Part shown: positions 50,595-59,951 of the stretch, piece by piece
Numbering within the stretch: the stretch's first letter is position 1
How the letters are laid out: the number at the start of each line of letters is the position of its first letter
NCBI RefSeq assembly: GCF_035961655.1
Contig: NZ_CP108393.1
Location: 5,813,001 to 5,877,000 of the forward strand
From: Streptomyces sp. NBC_01317
GTDB lineage: Bacteria > Actinomycetota > Actinomycetes > Streptomycetales > Streptomycetaceae
Direction of reading: 5' to 3'
Length of the DNA stretch: 64,000 nucleotides
Notes under the pieces: model-generated
The model's input: the letters and a program-made list of their open reading frames with translations, nothing else
Databases searched by the model: none
Told to the model about the DNA's origin: nothing
Made by a program: the position numbers and the translations under genes

Positions 50595-51257
50595 CTAGGG
50601 CGTGTCCGGCCGCCGCCAGTCCTCCGCGAGCGCGGGACCCAGATGGTCCAGGTACGTCTCCGACAGCGCGCCCAGCGACTCCACGCTCGTGTCCTGGCCC
50701 TGGCCCCAGAGCCGGCCCGTCACCCGCATCACGCCGGTGAACGCGGCGACGGCCACCCGGGGCCGGGGGTCGGCGTCCACGTCCAGCCCCTCGCGGTCCG
50801 CGATCAGCCGCGCGATCTCCTCGTCCAACTCGGCCGAACGCCGCAGGTGCACGGCGAGCAGCGCGGGCGTCGACTCGATCAGCTGATAGGTCCGCATGTG
50901 CAGTTCGACGGGGACGACGGCCTCGATCGCCTCGCTGACACCCTGCCAGGCGGAGGTGACGGCCCGGCGCATCGCCTCGAACGGCCCCTCGGCGGCGGGC
51001 CGTACACGCAGCGCCTCGACGAACCGCCCCTCCACCATCCGTACGACGGAGAAGACGACCTCCTCCTTGCCGGCGAAGTAGCGGAAGAAGGTGCGCTGGG
51101 AGACCTCGACGGCGTCCGTGATCTCGTCGACCGTGGTCTGTTCGTACCCCTGTGTGGTGAAGAGTTCCAGTGCCACGCGCAACAGCGCGTCGCGGGTGCG
51201 CTGTTTCTTGCGGGCGCGCAGCCCGACCGGATGCCCGGTCACCGTTTCATGCACCAC
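50595..51257 (-). CDS. TetR-family regulator of the adjacent exporter
   Basis: 220 residues. The helix-turn-helix lies in TRDALLRVALELFTTQGYEQ and VDEITDAVEVSQRTFFRYF, with recognition helix ending FFRYFAGKEEVV. The C-terminal helices are hydrophobic and would bind a drug-like ligand. It is divergent from the MFS exporter and most likely represses it at the palindrome 51355-51369, responding to the exported compound. Confidence 0.88.
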   Translation of the reverse strand: MVHETVTGHPVGLRARKKQRTRDALLRVALELFTTQGYEQTTVDEITDAVEVSQRTFFRYFAGKEEVVFSVVRMVEGRFVEALRVRPAAEGPFEAMRRAVTSAWQGVSEAIEAVVPVELHMRTYQLIESTPALLAVHLRRSAELDEEIARLIADREGLDVDADPRPRVAVAAFTGVMRVTGRLWGQGQDTSVESLGALSETYLDHLGPALAEDWRRPDTP

Positions 51258-51346
51258 CGATTGGTCCTCGTTCCACCGCTTCGCACCGCTTTGACCTGCT
51301 CAGTGTATCTGTGAGCTACGTGACAGTTACCGACTTGTGAAATGGT

Positions 51347-51376
51347 TTGTCAACTGTCAGTGACTGACACTAGCGT
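51347..51376 (+). promoter_or_regulatory. Exporter promoter with TetR-type operator, leaderless start
   Basis: TTGTCA (51347-51352), 18-bp spacer, TAGCGT (51371-51376). The 15-bp palindrome TGTCAGT-G-ACTGACA (51355-51369) lies in the spacer, the classical repressor position. The -10 ends 7 bp before the ATG at 51384, so transcription should start at the ATG itself. Confidence 0.72.
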
Positions 51377-51383
51377 GCTCGGT

Positions 51384-52991
51384 ATGACTAGTCAGACCAC
51401 CGTCGACACAGCGCCGCAGACCCCGGAACCCCCGGCACCGACGCCCGCCAAAGGGCTGCGCGGCCACCCCTGGTTGACTCTTTTCTCAGTTGCCATCGGT
51501 GTGATGATGGTGGCGCTCGACGGCACCATCGTGGCGATAGCCAACCCGGCCATCCAGAAGGACCTCGGCGCGAGCTTCGCGGACGTCCAATGGATCACCA
51601 ACGGCTACTTCCTCGCCCTCGCCGTCGCCCTGATCACGGCCGGCAAGCTCGGTGACCGCTTCGGCCACCGCCAGACCTTCCTCATCGGCGTCACCGGCTT
51701 CGCCGCCGCCTCGGGGGCCATCGGCCTCTCCCACAGCATCGCGCTCGTGGTCGTCTTCCGTGTGCTCCAGGGCCTCTTCGGCGCCCTGTTGATGCCCGCC
51801 GCGCTGGGTCTCCTGCGTGCGACCTTCCCCGCCGAGAAGCTGAACATGGCCATCGGCATCTGGGGCATGGTCATCGGCGCCTCCACCGCGGGCGGCCCGA
51901 TCATCGGCGGTCTGCTCGTCGAGAACGTCAGCTGGCAGTCGGTCTTCTTCATCAACGTGCCGGTGGGCATCGTGGCCCTGGGGATCGGCATCGTGATCCT
52001 CAAGGACCACCGCGCCGAGAAGGCGCCGAAGTCGTTCGACGTCCTCGGCATCCTGCTGCTCTCCACCGCGATGTTCTGCCTGGTCTGGGCGATCATCCAG
52101 GCCCCGACGTGGGGTTGGGGCTCGGGCCTGACCTGGCTCTTCATCATCGGCTCCCTCGTCGCCTTCGGGCTCTTCGCCTTCTGGGAGACGAAGGTCAAGG
52201 AACCGCTCGTCCCGCTGGGCCTGTTCCGCTCCGTACCGCTCTCCGCCGGTGTGGTGCTGATGGCGCTGATGGCCATCGCCTTCCTCGGCGGCCTGTTCTT
52301 CGTGACGTTCTACCTCCAGAACGTGCACGGCATGAGCCCGGTCGACGCCGGTCTGCACCTCCTGCCGCTCACCGGCATGATGATCGTCGCCTCGCCGCTC
52401 GCCGGGGTGGTCATCACCAAGGTGGGCCCCCGGATCCCGCTCGCGGCCGGCATGATCTTCACCACCGTCGCCATGTTCGGCATGTCCACGCTGGAGACAG
52501 GCACCAGCAGCTTTGTCATGTCGATCTGGTTCGCCCTGCTCGGCATGGGTCTCGCGCCGGTCATGGTGGGCGCGACGGAGGTCATCGTGGGCAACGCCCC
52601 GATGGAGCTGTCCGGTGTCGCGGGCGGCCTCCAGCAGGCCTCCATGCAGATCGGCGGCAGCCTCGGTACGGCCGTGCTCGGCGCGGTCATGGCCTCGAAG
52701 GTCTCCAACGACCTGCCGGGCAACTGGACCGACGCGGGCCTGCCGCCGCTCACGCCTGACCAGGCGGACAAGGCGGCCGAGGCCGTCCAGGTCGGTGTGC
52801 CGCCGGTGGCGCCAGGCACCCCCGCCGAGATCGCCGCGAAGATCACCTCCGTCGCGCACGACACCTTCATGTCCGGCATGGGGCTGGCCTGCCTGGTCGC
52901 CGCCGGCGTCGGCGCCGTGGCGGTCTTCGTCGCGCTGCTGACGAAGCGGGGCGTCAACGCGGACGCCGCCGACGCGGGGGTGCACATCTGA
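51384..52991 (+). CDS. MFS drug exporter (DHA2, 14-segment EmrB/QacA type)
   Basis: 535 residues. Membrane segments alternate throughout; motif A is GKLGDRFGHRQTFLIG, motif C-like GVMMVALDGTIVAIANPAIQ and motif region LLMPAALGLLRATFP. The last helix precedes VALLTKRGVNADAADA. It would expel toxic hydrophobic drugs by proton antiport. It starts with MTSQTTVDTAP at a predicted leaderless mRNA. The divergent TetR gene is its likely repressor. DHA2 members often lie beside such TetR genes in Streptomyces. Confidence 0.92.
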   Translation: MTSQTTVDTAPQTPEPPAPTPAKGLRGHPWLTLFSVAIGVMMVALDGTIVAIANPAIQKDLGASFADVQWITNGYFLALAVALITAGKLGDRFGHRQTFLIGVTGFAAASGAIGLSHSIALVVVFRVLQGLFGALLMPAALGLLRATFPAEKLNMAIGIWGMVIGASTAGGPIIGGLLVENVSWQSVFFINVPVGIVALGIGIVILKDHRAEKAPKSFDVLGILLLSTAMFCLVWAIIQAPTWGWGSGLTWLFIIGSLVAFGLFAFWETKVKEPLVPLGLFRSVPLSAGVVLMALMAIAFLGGLFFVTFYLQNVHGMSPVDAGLHLLPLTGMMIVASPLAGVVITKVGPRIPLAAGMIFTTVAMFGMSTLETGTSSFVMSIWFALLGMGLAPVMVGATEVIVGNAPMELSGVAGGLQQASMQIGGSLGTAVLGAVMASKVSNDLPGNWTDAGLPPLTPDQADKAAEAVQVGVPPVAPGTPAEIAAKITSVAHDTFMSGMGLACLVAAGVGAVAVFVALLTKRGVNADAADAGVHI

Positions 52992-53034
52992 TGTCAGCCT
53001 CCGGCTGACCCGACGTCAATTCCGCTCCCCACAC

Positions 53035-53062
53035 GGCCCCGCCGGAACCTTCCGGCGGGGCC
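53035..53062 (+). terminator. Terminator after the MFS exporter
   Basis: GGCCCCGCCGG (53035-53045), loop AACCTT, CCGGCGGGGCC (53052-53062); an 11-bp perfect stem 44 bp after the stop. Confidence 0.85.
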
Positions 53063-53170
53063 GTCGCCTATCCGGGTGGTACGCCCCGAGACCTCTTCCC
53101 CGGCGGGTCCCGCGCAGGTCAGGGTACGGATGACCGACAAGAACACGTACGACGACGGGGGATGATCCGC

Positions 53171-53584
53171 ATGCGCGGAACCAACGGATTCAACGGAACC
53201 AACCGAATCAGCACCATCACACGCACGAGCCTGTTCGCCCTGGGGGCGCTGCTCGCCACCACCCTGCTGCCGGCCGGCAGCGCCACCGCCGCACCGCCGC
53301 GTCTGGGGGCGTGCGCGGCGGGCGAGTTGTGCCTCTGGGGGAAGGACGACTTCACCGGCTCCCGGTGGATCCACGAGTTGTCGGGACTCGACATCGACAG
53401 CTGCGTACCGCTCCCGGCGGGGGCCACGGCCGCCTCGCTGGCCAACCGCACCGGACGGCCCGTGACCACCTACCAGTCCGCGGAGTGCGGAGAGACGGGG
53501 GAGTTCGAGACGTACCCGGGCGGCGGCACGTGGGTGCCGCGCTCGCCGTACCGCGTCCGGGCGTTCAAGGTCTGGGAGACCTGA
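53171..53584 (+). CDS. Secreted peptidase-inhibitor-like (I36 family) protein
   Basis: 137 residues. Signal peptide TSLFALGALLATTLLPAGSA, cut near ATAAPP. The mature part has CAAGELCLWGKDDFTGSRW, typical of the I36 crystallin-like fold (SMI-type metalloproteinase inhibitor), and later Cys pairs (DSCVPLPAG; SAECGETGEFE). It would bind an extracellular protease or the cell surface. The ATG at 53171 has GGGGG 6-10 nt upstream; another ATG at 53162 is too close to that site. Confidence 0.78.
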   Translation: MRGTNGFNGTNRISTITRTSLFALGALLATTLLPAGSATAAPPRLGACAAGELCLWGKDDFTGSRWIHELSGLDIDSCVPLPAGATAASLANRTGRPVTTYQSAECGETGEFETYPGGGTWVPRSPYRVRAFKVWET

Positions 53585-53610
53585 CGGGGAACGCATGTTT
53601 GAGTCGCTGA

Positions 53611-53641
53611 GCGGGGGTACCCGCAGGGTGCGGGCCCCCGC
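53611..53641 (+). terminator. Terminator after the I36 gene
   Basis: GCGGGGG (53611-53617) pairs with CCCCCGC (53635-53641); the inner CCCGCA/TGCGGG continues the stem after a short internal loop. Confidence 0.65.
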
Positions 53642-53722
53642 TCGTGCGGCCGCGGAGGTCGCGGACCGGGCCGGCCCGCGGAAAACACCCGGCGTATCAC
53701 GGAAGCCGGGTTCGGCGACACA

Positions 53723-53754
53723 AAGGGCGGCGGGACCGGAGTCCCGCCGCCCTT
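53723..53754. terminator. Terminator of aceE
   Basis: AAGGGCGGCGGGAC (53723-53736), loop CGGA, GTCCCGCCGCCCTT (53741-53754): a 14-bp perfect stem 25 bp from the aceE stop. The A/T ends make it efficient in both directions. Confidence 0.9.
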
Positions 53755-53778
53755 CGGCGTATCCGCCACGGGTACGGG

Positions 53779-56523
53779 CTACGCGTCGCCGCCCTCAGGG
53801 CCGGGGTCGGCCGCCGCCGTGTCCAGCAGCTGATAGCGGTCCACGGCCTGCTTGAGCACCGAGCGGTCCACCTTGCCCTCCCGCGCCAGCTCCGTGAGGA
53901 CCCCGAGCACGATCGACTGCGCGTCGATGTGGAAGAAGCGCCGGGCCGCGCCCCGCGTGTCCGCGAAGCCGAACCCGTCCGCGCCCAGCGACTGGTACGT
54001 ACCGGGCACCCAGCGCGAGATCTGGTCCGGCACGGACCGCATCCAGTCGGACACCGCCACGAACGGACCCCGCGAGCCGGACAGCTTCCGCGTCACGTAC
54101 GGGACGCGCTGTTCCTCCTCCGGGTGCAGCAGGTTGTGCCGCTCCACGTCGACCGCCTCGCGGCGCAGCTCGTTCCACGACGTCGCGGACCAGACATCGG
54201 CCCGTACGTTCCACTCCTCGGCGAGCAGCCGCTGAGCCTCCACGGCCCACGGCACGGCCACACCCGATGCCAGGATCTGCGCCGGGATCTCGCCCCGCTC
54301 AGCCTGCTTGAAGCGGTGGATGCCCTTGAGGATGCCCTCGACGTCCACGTCGGCCGGCTCGGCGGGGTGCTGGATCGGCTCGTTGTAGACCGTCAGGTAG
54401 TAGAAGACGTCCTGACTCTCGCCCTCCACGGCCGGGCCGTACATCCGGCGCAGGCCGTCCTTCACGATGTGCGCGATCTCGAAGCCGTACGCGGGGTCGT
54501 ACGCGACACACGCCGGGTTCGTCGACGCCAGCAGGTGCGAGTGCCCGTCCGCGTGCTGGAGCCCCTCACCGGTCAGTGTCGTACGGCCGGCGGTCGCGCC
54601 CAGCACAAAACCGCGCGCGAGCTGGTCGGCCATCTGCCAGAACTGGTCACCGGTCCGCTGGAAACCGAACATCGAGTAGAAGACATAGACCGGGATCAAC
54701 GGCTCGCCGTGCGTGGCGTACGCCGAGCCCGCCGCGATCAGCGAGGCCGTACAGCCCGCCTCCGAGATGCCGTCGTGCAGCATCTGGCCGGTCGGCGACT
54801 CCTTGTACGCGAGCAGCAGCTCGCGGTCCACGGACTCGTACTGCTGCCCCAGCGGGTTGTAGATCTTCGCGCTCGGGAAGAACGAGTCCATCCCGAACGT
54901 GCGGTACTCGTCCGGCGCGATCAGCACGAACCGCTTGCCGATCTCCTTGTCCCGCATCAGGTCCTTGAGCAGCCGTACGAACGCCATCGTCGTGGCGATC
55001 GACTGGTGCCCGGAGCCCTTGCGCACCGCCGCGTACGTCTTGTCCTCGGGCAGCGCCAGCGGCTTCGCCCGGACGACCCGCGTGGGCACGTACCCGCCCA
55101 GCGCCTTGCGCCGGTCGTGCATGTACTGGATCTCTTCCGAGTCCTTGCCGGGGTGGTAGTACGGCGGCGCGCCGTCCTCCAGCTCCTTGTCCGGGATCGG
55201 TAGGTGCAGCCGGTCGCGGAACCCCTTGAGGTCGGCGGTCGTGAGCTTTTTCATCTGGTGGGTCGCGTTGCGGCCCTCGAAGTTCGGCCCCAGGGTCCAG
55301 CCCTTGACGGTCTGCGCCAGGATCACCGTCGGCTGGCCCTTGTGGGCCTTGGCCGCGGCGTAGGCGGCGTACACCTTCTTGTGGTCGTGGCCGCCGCGCC
55401 CCAGGTGCAGGATCTGCTCGTCGGTCATGTTCTCGACCATGGCGCGCAGCCGCTGGTCGTCCCCGAAGAAGTGGTCGCGGATGTACGCGCCGGTCTCGGT
55501 CGCGTACGTCTGGAACTGACCGTCCGGCGTCGTGTTCAGCCGGTTGACCAGCACGCCGTCCCGGTCCTGCGCGAGCAACGGGTCCCAGGAGCGGTCCCAG
55601 ACCAGCTTGATGACGTTCCAGCCGGCGCCCCGGAACTGCGACTCCAGCTCCTGGATGATCTTGCCGTTGCCGCGCACCGGGCCGTCGAGCCGCTGGAGAT
55701 TGCAGTTCACGACGAAGGTCAGGTTGTCCAGGCCCTCACGGGCGGCGATGGACAGCTGGCCCAGCGACTCGGGCTCGTCCATCTCGCCGTCGCCCAGGTA
55801 CGCCCAGACGTGCGAGGCGGAGGTGTCGGCGATGCCGCGCGCCTCCATGTAGCGGTTCATCCGCGCCTGGAAGATCGCCCCGAGCGGGCCGAGGCCCATC
55901 GAGACGGTCGGGAACTCCCAGAAGTCCGGCATGAGCCGCGGGTGCGGGTAGCTGGACAGGCCGTACGGCGCCTTCGACTTCTCCTGGCGGAACGCGTCGA
56001 GCTGCGCCTCGCTCAGCCGGTCGAGCAGGAAGGCGCGGGCGTAGATGCCGGGGGAGGCGTGGCCCTGGAAGAAGATCTGGTCGCCGCCGTCGCCGTCGTC
56101 CTTGCCCCGGAAGAAGTGGTTGAAGCCCACGTCGTAGAGGGAGGCGGAGGAGGCGAACGTGGCGATGTGGCCGCCGACGCCGATCCCCGGGCGCTGGGCG
56201 CGCGAGACCATCACGGCCGCGTTCCAGCGCGTCGCGTTGAGGACCTTGCGCTCGATCTCCTCGTTGCCGGGGAAGAACGGCTCGTCCTTGGTGGCGATGG
56301 TGTTGACGTAGTCCGTGCTGCGCATCTCCGGCACAGCAACCCGCTTCTCGCGGGCCCGCTCGATCAGCCGGAGCATCAGGTAACGGGCACGCTCGCGCCC
56401 GCGCTCGTCGACGGCGGCGTCGAGCGAGTCGAGCCACTCCTGGGTCTCTTCGGGGTCATAGTCCGGGACCTGGCTGGGAAGGCCGCCAATGATGATCGGG
56501 CTGCGATCGGATCCGGAAGCCAC
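53779..56523 (-). CDS. aceE: Pyruvate dehydrogenase E1 component, homodimeric type
   Basis: 914 residues. It decarboxylates pyruvate with thiamine diphosphate and passes the acetyl group to lipoyl E2. The ThDP motif begins [15 protein letters not shown] and ends with FVVNCNLQ, giving GDG...N. Other blocks: [26 protein letters not shown]-like spacing replaced by [12 protein letters not shown], and [18 protein letters not shown], the conserved loop. The GTG at 56523 ([14 protein letters not shown]) matches the S. coelicolor N-terminus and has GAAGGAAC before it. E2 and E3 genes are not adjacent. Single-gene E1 is normal in actinobacteria, where the complex is mixed with 2-oxoglutarate dehydrogenase parts. 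Confidence 0.96.
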   Translation of the reverse strand: MASGSDRSPIIIGGLPSQVPDYDPEETQEWLDSLDAAVDERGRERARYLMLRLIERAREKRVAVPEMRSTDYVNTIATKDEPFFPGNEEIERKVLNATRWNAAVMVSRAQRPGIGVGGHIATFASSASLYDVGFNHFFRGKDDGDGGDQIFFQGHASPGIYARAFLLDRLSEAQLDAFRQEKSKAPYGLSSYPHPRLMPDFWEFPTVSMGLGPLGAIFQARMNRYMEARGIADTSASHVWAYLGDGEMDEPESLGQLSIAAREGLDNLTFVVNCNLQRLDGPVRGNGKIIQELESQFRGAGWNVIKLVWDRSWDPLLAQDRDGVLVNRLNTTPDGQFQTYATETGAYIRDHFFGDDQRLRAMVENMTDEQILHLGRGGHDHKKVYAAYAAAKAHKGQPTVILAQTVKGWTLGPNFEGRNATHQMKKLTTADLKGFRDRLHLPIPDKELEDGAPPYYHPGKDSEEIQYMHDRRKALGGYVPTRVVRAKPLALPEDKTYAAVRKGSGHQSIATTMAFVRLLKDLMRDKEIGKRFVLIAPDEYRTFGMDSFFPSAKIYNPLGQQYESVDRELLLAYKESPTGQMLHDGISEAGCTASLIAAGSAYATHGEPLIPVYVFYSMFGFQRTGDQFWQMADQLARGFVLGATAGRTTLTGEGLQHADGHSHLLASTNPACVAYDPAYGFEIAHIVKDGLRRMYGPAVEGESQDVFYYLTVYNEPIQHPAEPADVDVEGILKGIHRFKQAERGEIPAQILASGVAVPWAVEAQRLLAEEWNVRADVWSATSWNELRREAVDVERHNLLHPEEEQRVPYVTRKLSGSRGPFVAVSDWMRSVPDQISRWVPGTYQSLGADGFGFADTRGAARRFFHIDAQSIVLGVLTELAREGKVDRSVLKQAVDRYQLLDTAAADPGPEGGDA

Positions 56524-56915
56524 GCTGTTCCTTCGCTGTTCGGTCGGGGCGTGCCGCTGCACGGGGTCGATCCATCGTGTACCGCGGCGGCGGAAACGTC
56601 ATCTCTACTGTGGGGTAACCCGTCGGACCGCAAGCTTACGCCCGCCCCGTCCCCGTGTTCTGTTCGATGAGGGCGACCCGAATGGCGTACCGATCCGGCA
56701 TAACCTTGCAAAGAAGGACGAAAAGTGTGGCGGGCATCACAGGAGGCGGTGTCGAAGTGGCAGGAGATGCGACGAAGGGGCCCGGAACGTCACCGTTTCG
56801 GCGGTCTCGACCTCCGGGTACTTGCGCGATCCGCCCCGCCCGTGTGGACTACGGCCAATGCCCCGCGTACGCGCGCGGCTGACGCATTTCCCAAAACATG
56901 ATCAGGAGGCAATCC
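56524..56915. other. Divergent control region of aceE and the DUF3052 gene
   Basis: 392 bp without a supported gene. On the minus strand, TTGCGG near 56630 with GTAGAG-like sequence about 17-19 bp on (TTACCCCACAGTAGAGATG) is a possible aceE promoter. On the plus strand an open frame from 56655 lacks codon bias and a ribosome site. No perfect palindrome was seen. Confidence 0.45.
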
Positions 56916-57353
56916 GTGAGCGCGACCGCGGACCACGCGGAGGAACGGACCAACCTTGCCGCAAGGCTGGGGTTCGAACCCGGACAGGTGGTCCAGGAGA
57001 TCGGCTACGACGACGACGTCGAGCAGGAGCTCCGCGAGTCCATCGAGGCACTCATCGGCCAGGACCTCGTCGACGAGGACTACGACGATGTGGCGGATGC
57101 CGTCCTGCTCTGGTTCCGTGACGAGGACGGCGACCTTACGGACGCGCTGGTGGACGCCATCGGTCTGATCGAGGACGGCGGTGCGGTCTGGCTGATGACG
57201 CCGAAGACCGGCCGTGATGGCTATGTCGAGCCGAGCGACATCAACGAGGCCGGCCAGACCGCGGGCCTGTCCCAGACCCGGAGCGTGAGCGCCGGCAAGG
57301 ACTGGACAGGCAGCAGGCTCGTCACGCCCAAGGCGGCGAAGTCCAAGCGCTGA
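56916..57353 (+). CDS. DUF3052 protein
   Basis: 145 residues, acidic. The core is RLGFEPGQVVQEIGYDDDVE, DYDDVADAVLLWFRDEDGD, GGAVWLMTPKTGRDGYVEPS and DINEAGQTAGLSQTRS, the constant pattern of actinobacterial DUF3052. Function is unknown. The GTG at 56916 is set by CAGGAGG 6 nt upstream; GC-rich third positions support it. It is divergent from aceE, as in S. coelicolor by recall. Confidence 0.85.
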   Translation: MSATADHAEERTNLAARLGFEPGQVVQEIGYDDDVEQELRESIEALIGQDLVDEDYDDVADAVLLWFRDEDGDLTDALVDAIGLIEDGGAVWLMTPKTGRDGYVEPSDINEAGQTAGLSQTRSVSAGKDWTGSRLVTPKAAKSKR

Positions 57354-57417
57354 CACTCCGAGCGCCGCATCCGAGCGCGCAAGCCGCAGCAGTCAGCAGC
57401 CTTCGAGGCAGCCCTGA

Positions 57418-57449
57418 GGGCCCCCGCCGACCCAGGTCGGCGGGGGCCC
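57418..57449. terminator. Terminator after DUF3052
   Basis: GGGCCCCCGCCGAC (57418-57431), loop CCAG, GTCGGCGGGGGCCC (57436-57449), a perfect 14-bp stem. The next gene starts 23 bp later. Confidence 0.88.
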
Positions 57450-57472
57450 CGTGCGTCCGTAGGCTGTACGCC

Positions 57473-57967
57473 ATGGCCATCGAGGTGGGCGACACCGCCC
57501 CGGATTTCGAGCTGCGGGACAACCACGGGCGGACGGTACGGCTGTCCGACCTGCACGGGCACGGGCACGGGCGCGACGCCGACGCCGACGCCGACGCCGT
57601 GAACGTGGTGCTGGTCTTCTACCCCTTCGCCTTCACCAGTGTCTGCACGGACGAGATGCGGGCCCTGCGCGACGGGCTGCCCGCGCTCACCGCCGACGAC
57701 ACCGTCCTGCTCGCCGTCTCGAACGACTCCATCCACACCCTGCGTGTCTTCGCCGAGCAGGAGGGGCTGGAGTTCCCGCTCCTGTCGGACTTCTGGCCGC
57801 ACGGCGAGGTCTCGCGGGCGTACGGCGTCTTCGACGAGGAAAAGGGGTGCGCGGTGCGCGGGACGTTCATCATGGACAAGGAGGGCGTGGTGCGCTGGAA
57901 GATCGTCAACGGTCTGCCGGACGCCAGGGACCTCCAGCAGTACGTCCGGGCACTCGACGCCCTCTGA
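57473..57967 (+). CDS. Peroxiredoxin (AhpE-like 1-Cys type)
   Basis: 164 residues, thioredoxin fold. GDTAPDFELRDNHGRTVRLS is the N-terminal Prx block; FYPFAFTSVCTDEMRALRD carries the peroxidatic Cys in PxxxTxxC form. FIMDKEGVVRWKIV and LPDARDLQQYVRAL close the fold. A second cysteine in EEKGCAVRGTF is not at the usual resolving position. It reduces peroxides using thiol donors such as mycothiol-linked redoxins. A low-complexity insert (GHGHGHGRDADADADA, about 25-40) sits before the VVLVFYP strand. It lies directly after a terminator, so it has its own promoter. Confidence 0.88.
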   Translation: MAIEVGDTAPDFELRDNHGRTVRLSDLHGHGHGRDADADADAVNVVLVFYPFAFTSVCTDEMRALRDGLPALTADDTVLLAVSNDSIHTLRVFAEQEGLEFPLLSDFWPHGEVSRAYGVFDEEKGCAVRGTFIMDKEGVVRWKIVNGLPDARDLQQYVRALDAL

Positions 57968-58147
57968 ATCCGTCCGGTGAACCGGTCAGGACCAATCGGT
58001 CAGGACCCCGGGAAATCGCACAGCCGCCGGGAACCGGTCACTAGGATCCAGTCGTTGATCCGATGCCAACGCTCCAGGGGGCGCGCGGCCCGCGGCGTGA
58101 GTCGCCGACCATGGTTGCCCGGCCCCGAGAACACATAGGGAGGACTC

Positions 58148-58723
58148 GTGGGAGTCAGCCTCAGCAAGGGCGGAAACGTCTCGCTGACCAAGGCCGCGCC
58201 CAACCTGACCGCGGTCACCGTGGGTCTGGGCTGGGACGTCCGTACGACCACCGGCGGTGACTTCGACCTCGACGCCAGCGCGCTGCTGACGAACGCCGAG
58301 GGCAAGGTCGCCACCGACGGCAATTTTGTCTTCTTCAACAACCTCAAGAGCCCGGACGGCTCCGTCGAGCACACCGGTGACAACCTCACCGGCGAGGGCG
58401 AGGGCGACGACGAGGCGATCAAGGTCAACCTGGCCGCCGTCCCCGCCGACGTCGACAAGATCGTCTTCCCTGTCTCGATCTACGAGGCCGAGAGCCGCCA
58501 GCAGTCCTTCGGCCAGGTCCGCAACGCGTTCATCCGCGTCGTGAACCAGGCCGACAACAGCGAGCTGGCGCGCTACGACCTGAGCGAGGACGCCTCGACG
58601 GAGACCGCGATGGTCTTCGGCGAGCTGTACCGCAACGGCGCGGAGTGGAAGTTCCGCGCCATCGGCCAGGGCTACGCCTCGGGCCTGCGCGGCATCGCCC
58701 AGGACTTCGGCGTCAACGTCTGA
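58148..58723 (+). CDS. terD: TerD-family stress/tellurium-resistance protein, copy 1
   Basis: 191 residues, [20 protein letters not shown]. It has the TerD calcium-binding fold: [34 protein letters not shown] and [15 protein letters not shown]. TerD proteins bind Ca2+ near the membrane and are linked to tellurite, phage and differentiation responses. GAGGACTC precedes the GTG. A second copy lies 4.5 kb downstream with the graspetide cassette between them. The gene ends at a large palindrome. Confidence 0.93.
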   Translation: MGVSLSKGGNVSLTKAAPNLTAVTVGLGWDVRTTTGGDFDLDASALLTNAEGKVATDGNFVFFNNLKSPDGSVEHTGDNLTGEGEGDDEAIKVNLAAVPADVDKIVFPVSIYEAESRQQSFGQVRNAFIRVVNQADNSELARYDLSEDASTETAMVFGELYRNGAEWKFRAIGQGYASGLRGIAQDFGVNV

Positions 58724-58733
58724 AATAGCAAAC

Positions 58734-58788
58734 ATGCAGGTCAGGGAGGGGACGCCCCTTAAAGGGGCGTCCCCTCCCTGACCTGCAT
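58734..58788. terminator. 55-bp perfect palindrome between terD and tgmC
   Basis: The arms are 27 bp each (58734-58760, 58762-58788) with a single central base, starting ATGCAGGTCAGGGAGGGGAC. It separates the convergent terD and methyltransferase genes and reaches the methyltransferase stop. Such a long stem would stop transcription from both sides. Confidence 0.9.
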
Positions 58789-59951
58789 CAGCCGAGACGG
58801 TGCTCCCAGTTCAGAACCGGTGCTCCCTCGATCCAATAGCGATGTGATGCCTGCGTGATGCGGAGCTGGACAGTGTCGATCTCGGGGCGTCCCGCGGCCT
58901 CCCAGGCGACGAGCGTCTCCTCGATCCTGTTCCAGAGGAGCACAGGGCCGCCTTGTCGGACCATCCACCCGTCACCTTGGACGACGAACTCCGCGAAAGA
59001 CTCCAGATCGGGGTCGAAGAGGTAGAGCAGTCGGGTTCCGTCGGCCCGGGCGGCGCGGACGAGATGCGCGCCGGGCGCGGCGAGCTGTGCGAGGAACGCG
59101 GGCATCCAGTCGTCCAGCAGGGCAGGGGACACCTTGGTCTCCCGCTCGTCATCCACGTAGGCGGTCCTGGCGGACAGGTCGCCGGCCACCGGCACGACGG
59201 CTTGGGACCGCGCCCGCATGAACGAGGAGCGGCCGATGATCCGGCCCTCGGCATTGCCGTCGTTGTCCACGGTCACCTTGGCCAGGCCGGTCCCGTACGG
59301 CCAGGAGCCCACCGTGCCCAGGATGACGCCGCCCGGCTTGGTCTGGCGGACCCAGGTGTGCGGGATGCGCCGAACGGCACAGGTGGCGATCACGCGGTCG
59401 TACGGTGCGTTTCGGGGGTGTCCGAGGAGACCGTCGCCGGTGACGGTCCAGGCCGAGAATCCGAGCGTCTCCAGCGCGGTGTCCGCGCGTTCCGCCACGT
59501 CCGGATCGACCTCGACCGTGGTCACGTTGTCCGCGCCGAGGCAGTGGCACATCAGAGCGGAGGAGTAGCCCGTGCCGGTGCCGATCTCCAGCACGCGGGT
59601 TCCCGCTGTCAGGCCGAGGCTCTCGATCATGCTGACCACCGTGGCCGGGGTGGTGGACGAAGAGGTGGGCACTCCCGCAACGGGCTGAGCGGTCCGGTCG
59701 GCGGTCAGATGTCCGTCCAGTTGAGTGGTGAGGGTGTCGTAGCTGTACGCGATCTTGAGCCACTCGGCCGGATCGGTTCCGGCGGCCGTGACGGGCCGCC
59801 AGACAGCGCCCTCATCGAGAAACACCCCTGGGTGAAGGAACAGTTCGCGTGGCACGGCTTCGACGGCAGTGCGCAGCGATGGGGACGTGAGGACGCCGTT
59901 CTCCGCCAGCAGTGCGGCGAGTCGGCGGCGCTCGCGCGCGGAGTCGGTCAT
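58788..59951 (-). CDS. tgmC: PIMT-like methyltransferase of the ATP-grasp RiPP system
   Basis: 387 residues. The SAM-binding core begins TRVLEIGTGTGYSSALMCHC and ADNVTTVEVDPDVAERA, with HTWVRQTKPGGVILGTVGSW; it is of the protein-L-isoaspartate O-methyltransferase fold, preceded by a helical N-terminal region (LFLHPGVFLDEGA). The C-terminal 150 residues are an extension seen in methyltransferases of ATP-grasp RiPP systems. In fuscimiditide such an enzyme esterifies an Asp to give an aspartimide, so this may act on the TgmA product after ring closure. Its ATG overlaps the TgmB stop (ATGA). Confidence 0.88.
   Translation of the reverse strand: MTDSARERRRLAALLAENGVLTSPSLRTAVEAVPRELFLHPGVFLDEGAVWRPVTAAGTDPAEWLKIAYSYDTLTTQLDGHLTADRTAQPVAGVPTSSSTTPATVVSMIESLGLTAGTRVLEIGTGTGYSSALMCHCLGADNVTTVEVDPDVAERADTALETLGFSAWTVTGDGLLGHPRNAPYDRVIATCAVRRIPHTWVRQTKPGGVILGTVGSWPYGTGLAKVTVDNDGNAEGRIIGRSSFMRARSQAVVPVAGDLSARTAYVDDERETKVSPALLDDWMPAFLAQLAAPGAHLVRAARADGTRLLYLFDPDLESFAEFVVQGDGWMVRQGGPVLLWNRIEETLVAWEAAGRPEIDTVQLRITQASHRYWIEGAPVLNWEHRLG

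Noticed and set aside
56655..56882. Possible small gene between aceE and DUF3052
   Set aside because: No ribosome site or codon bias; overlaps the expected promoter region.
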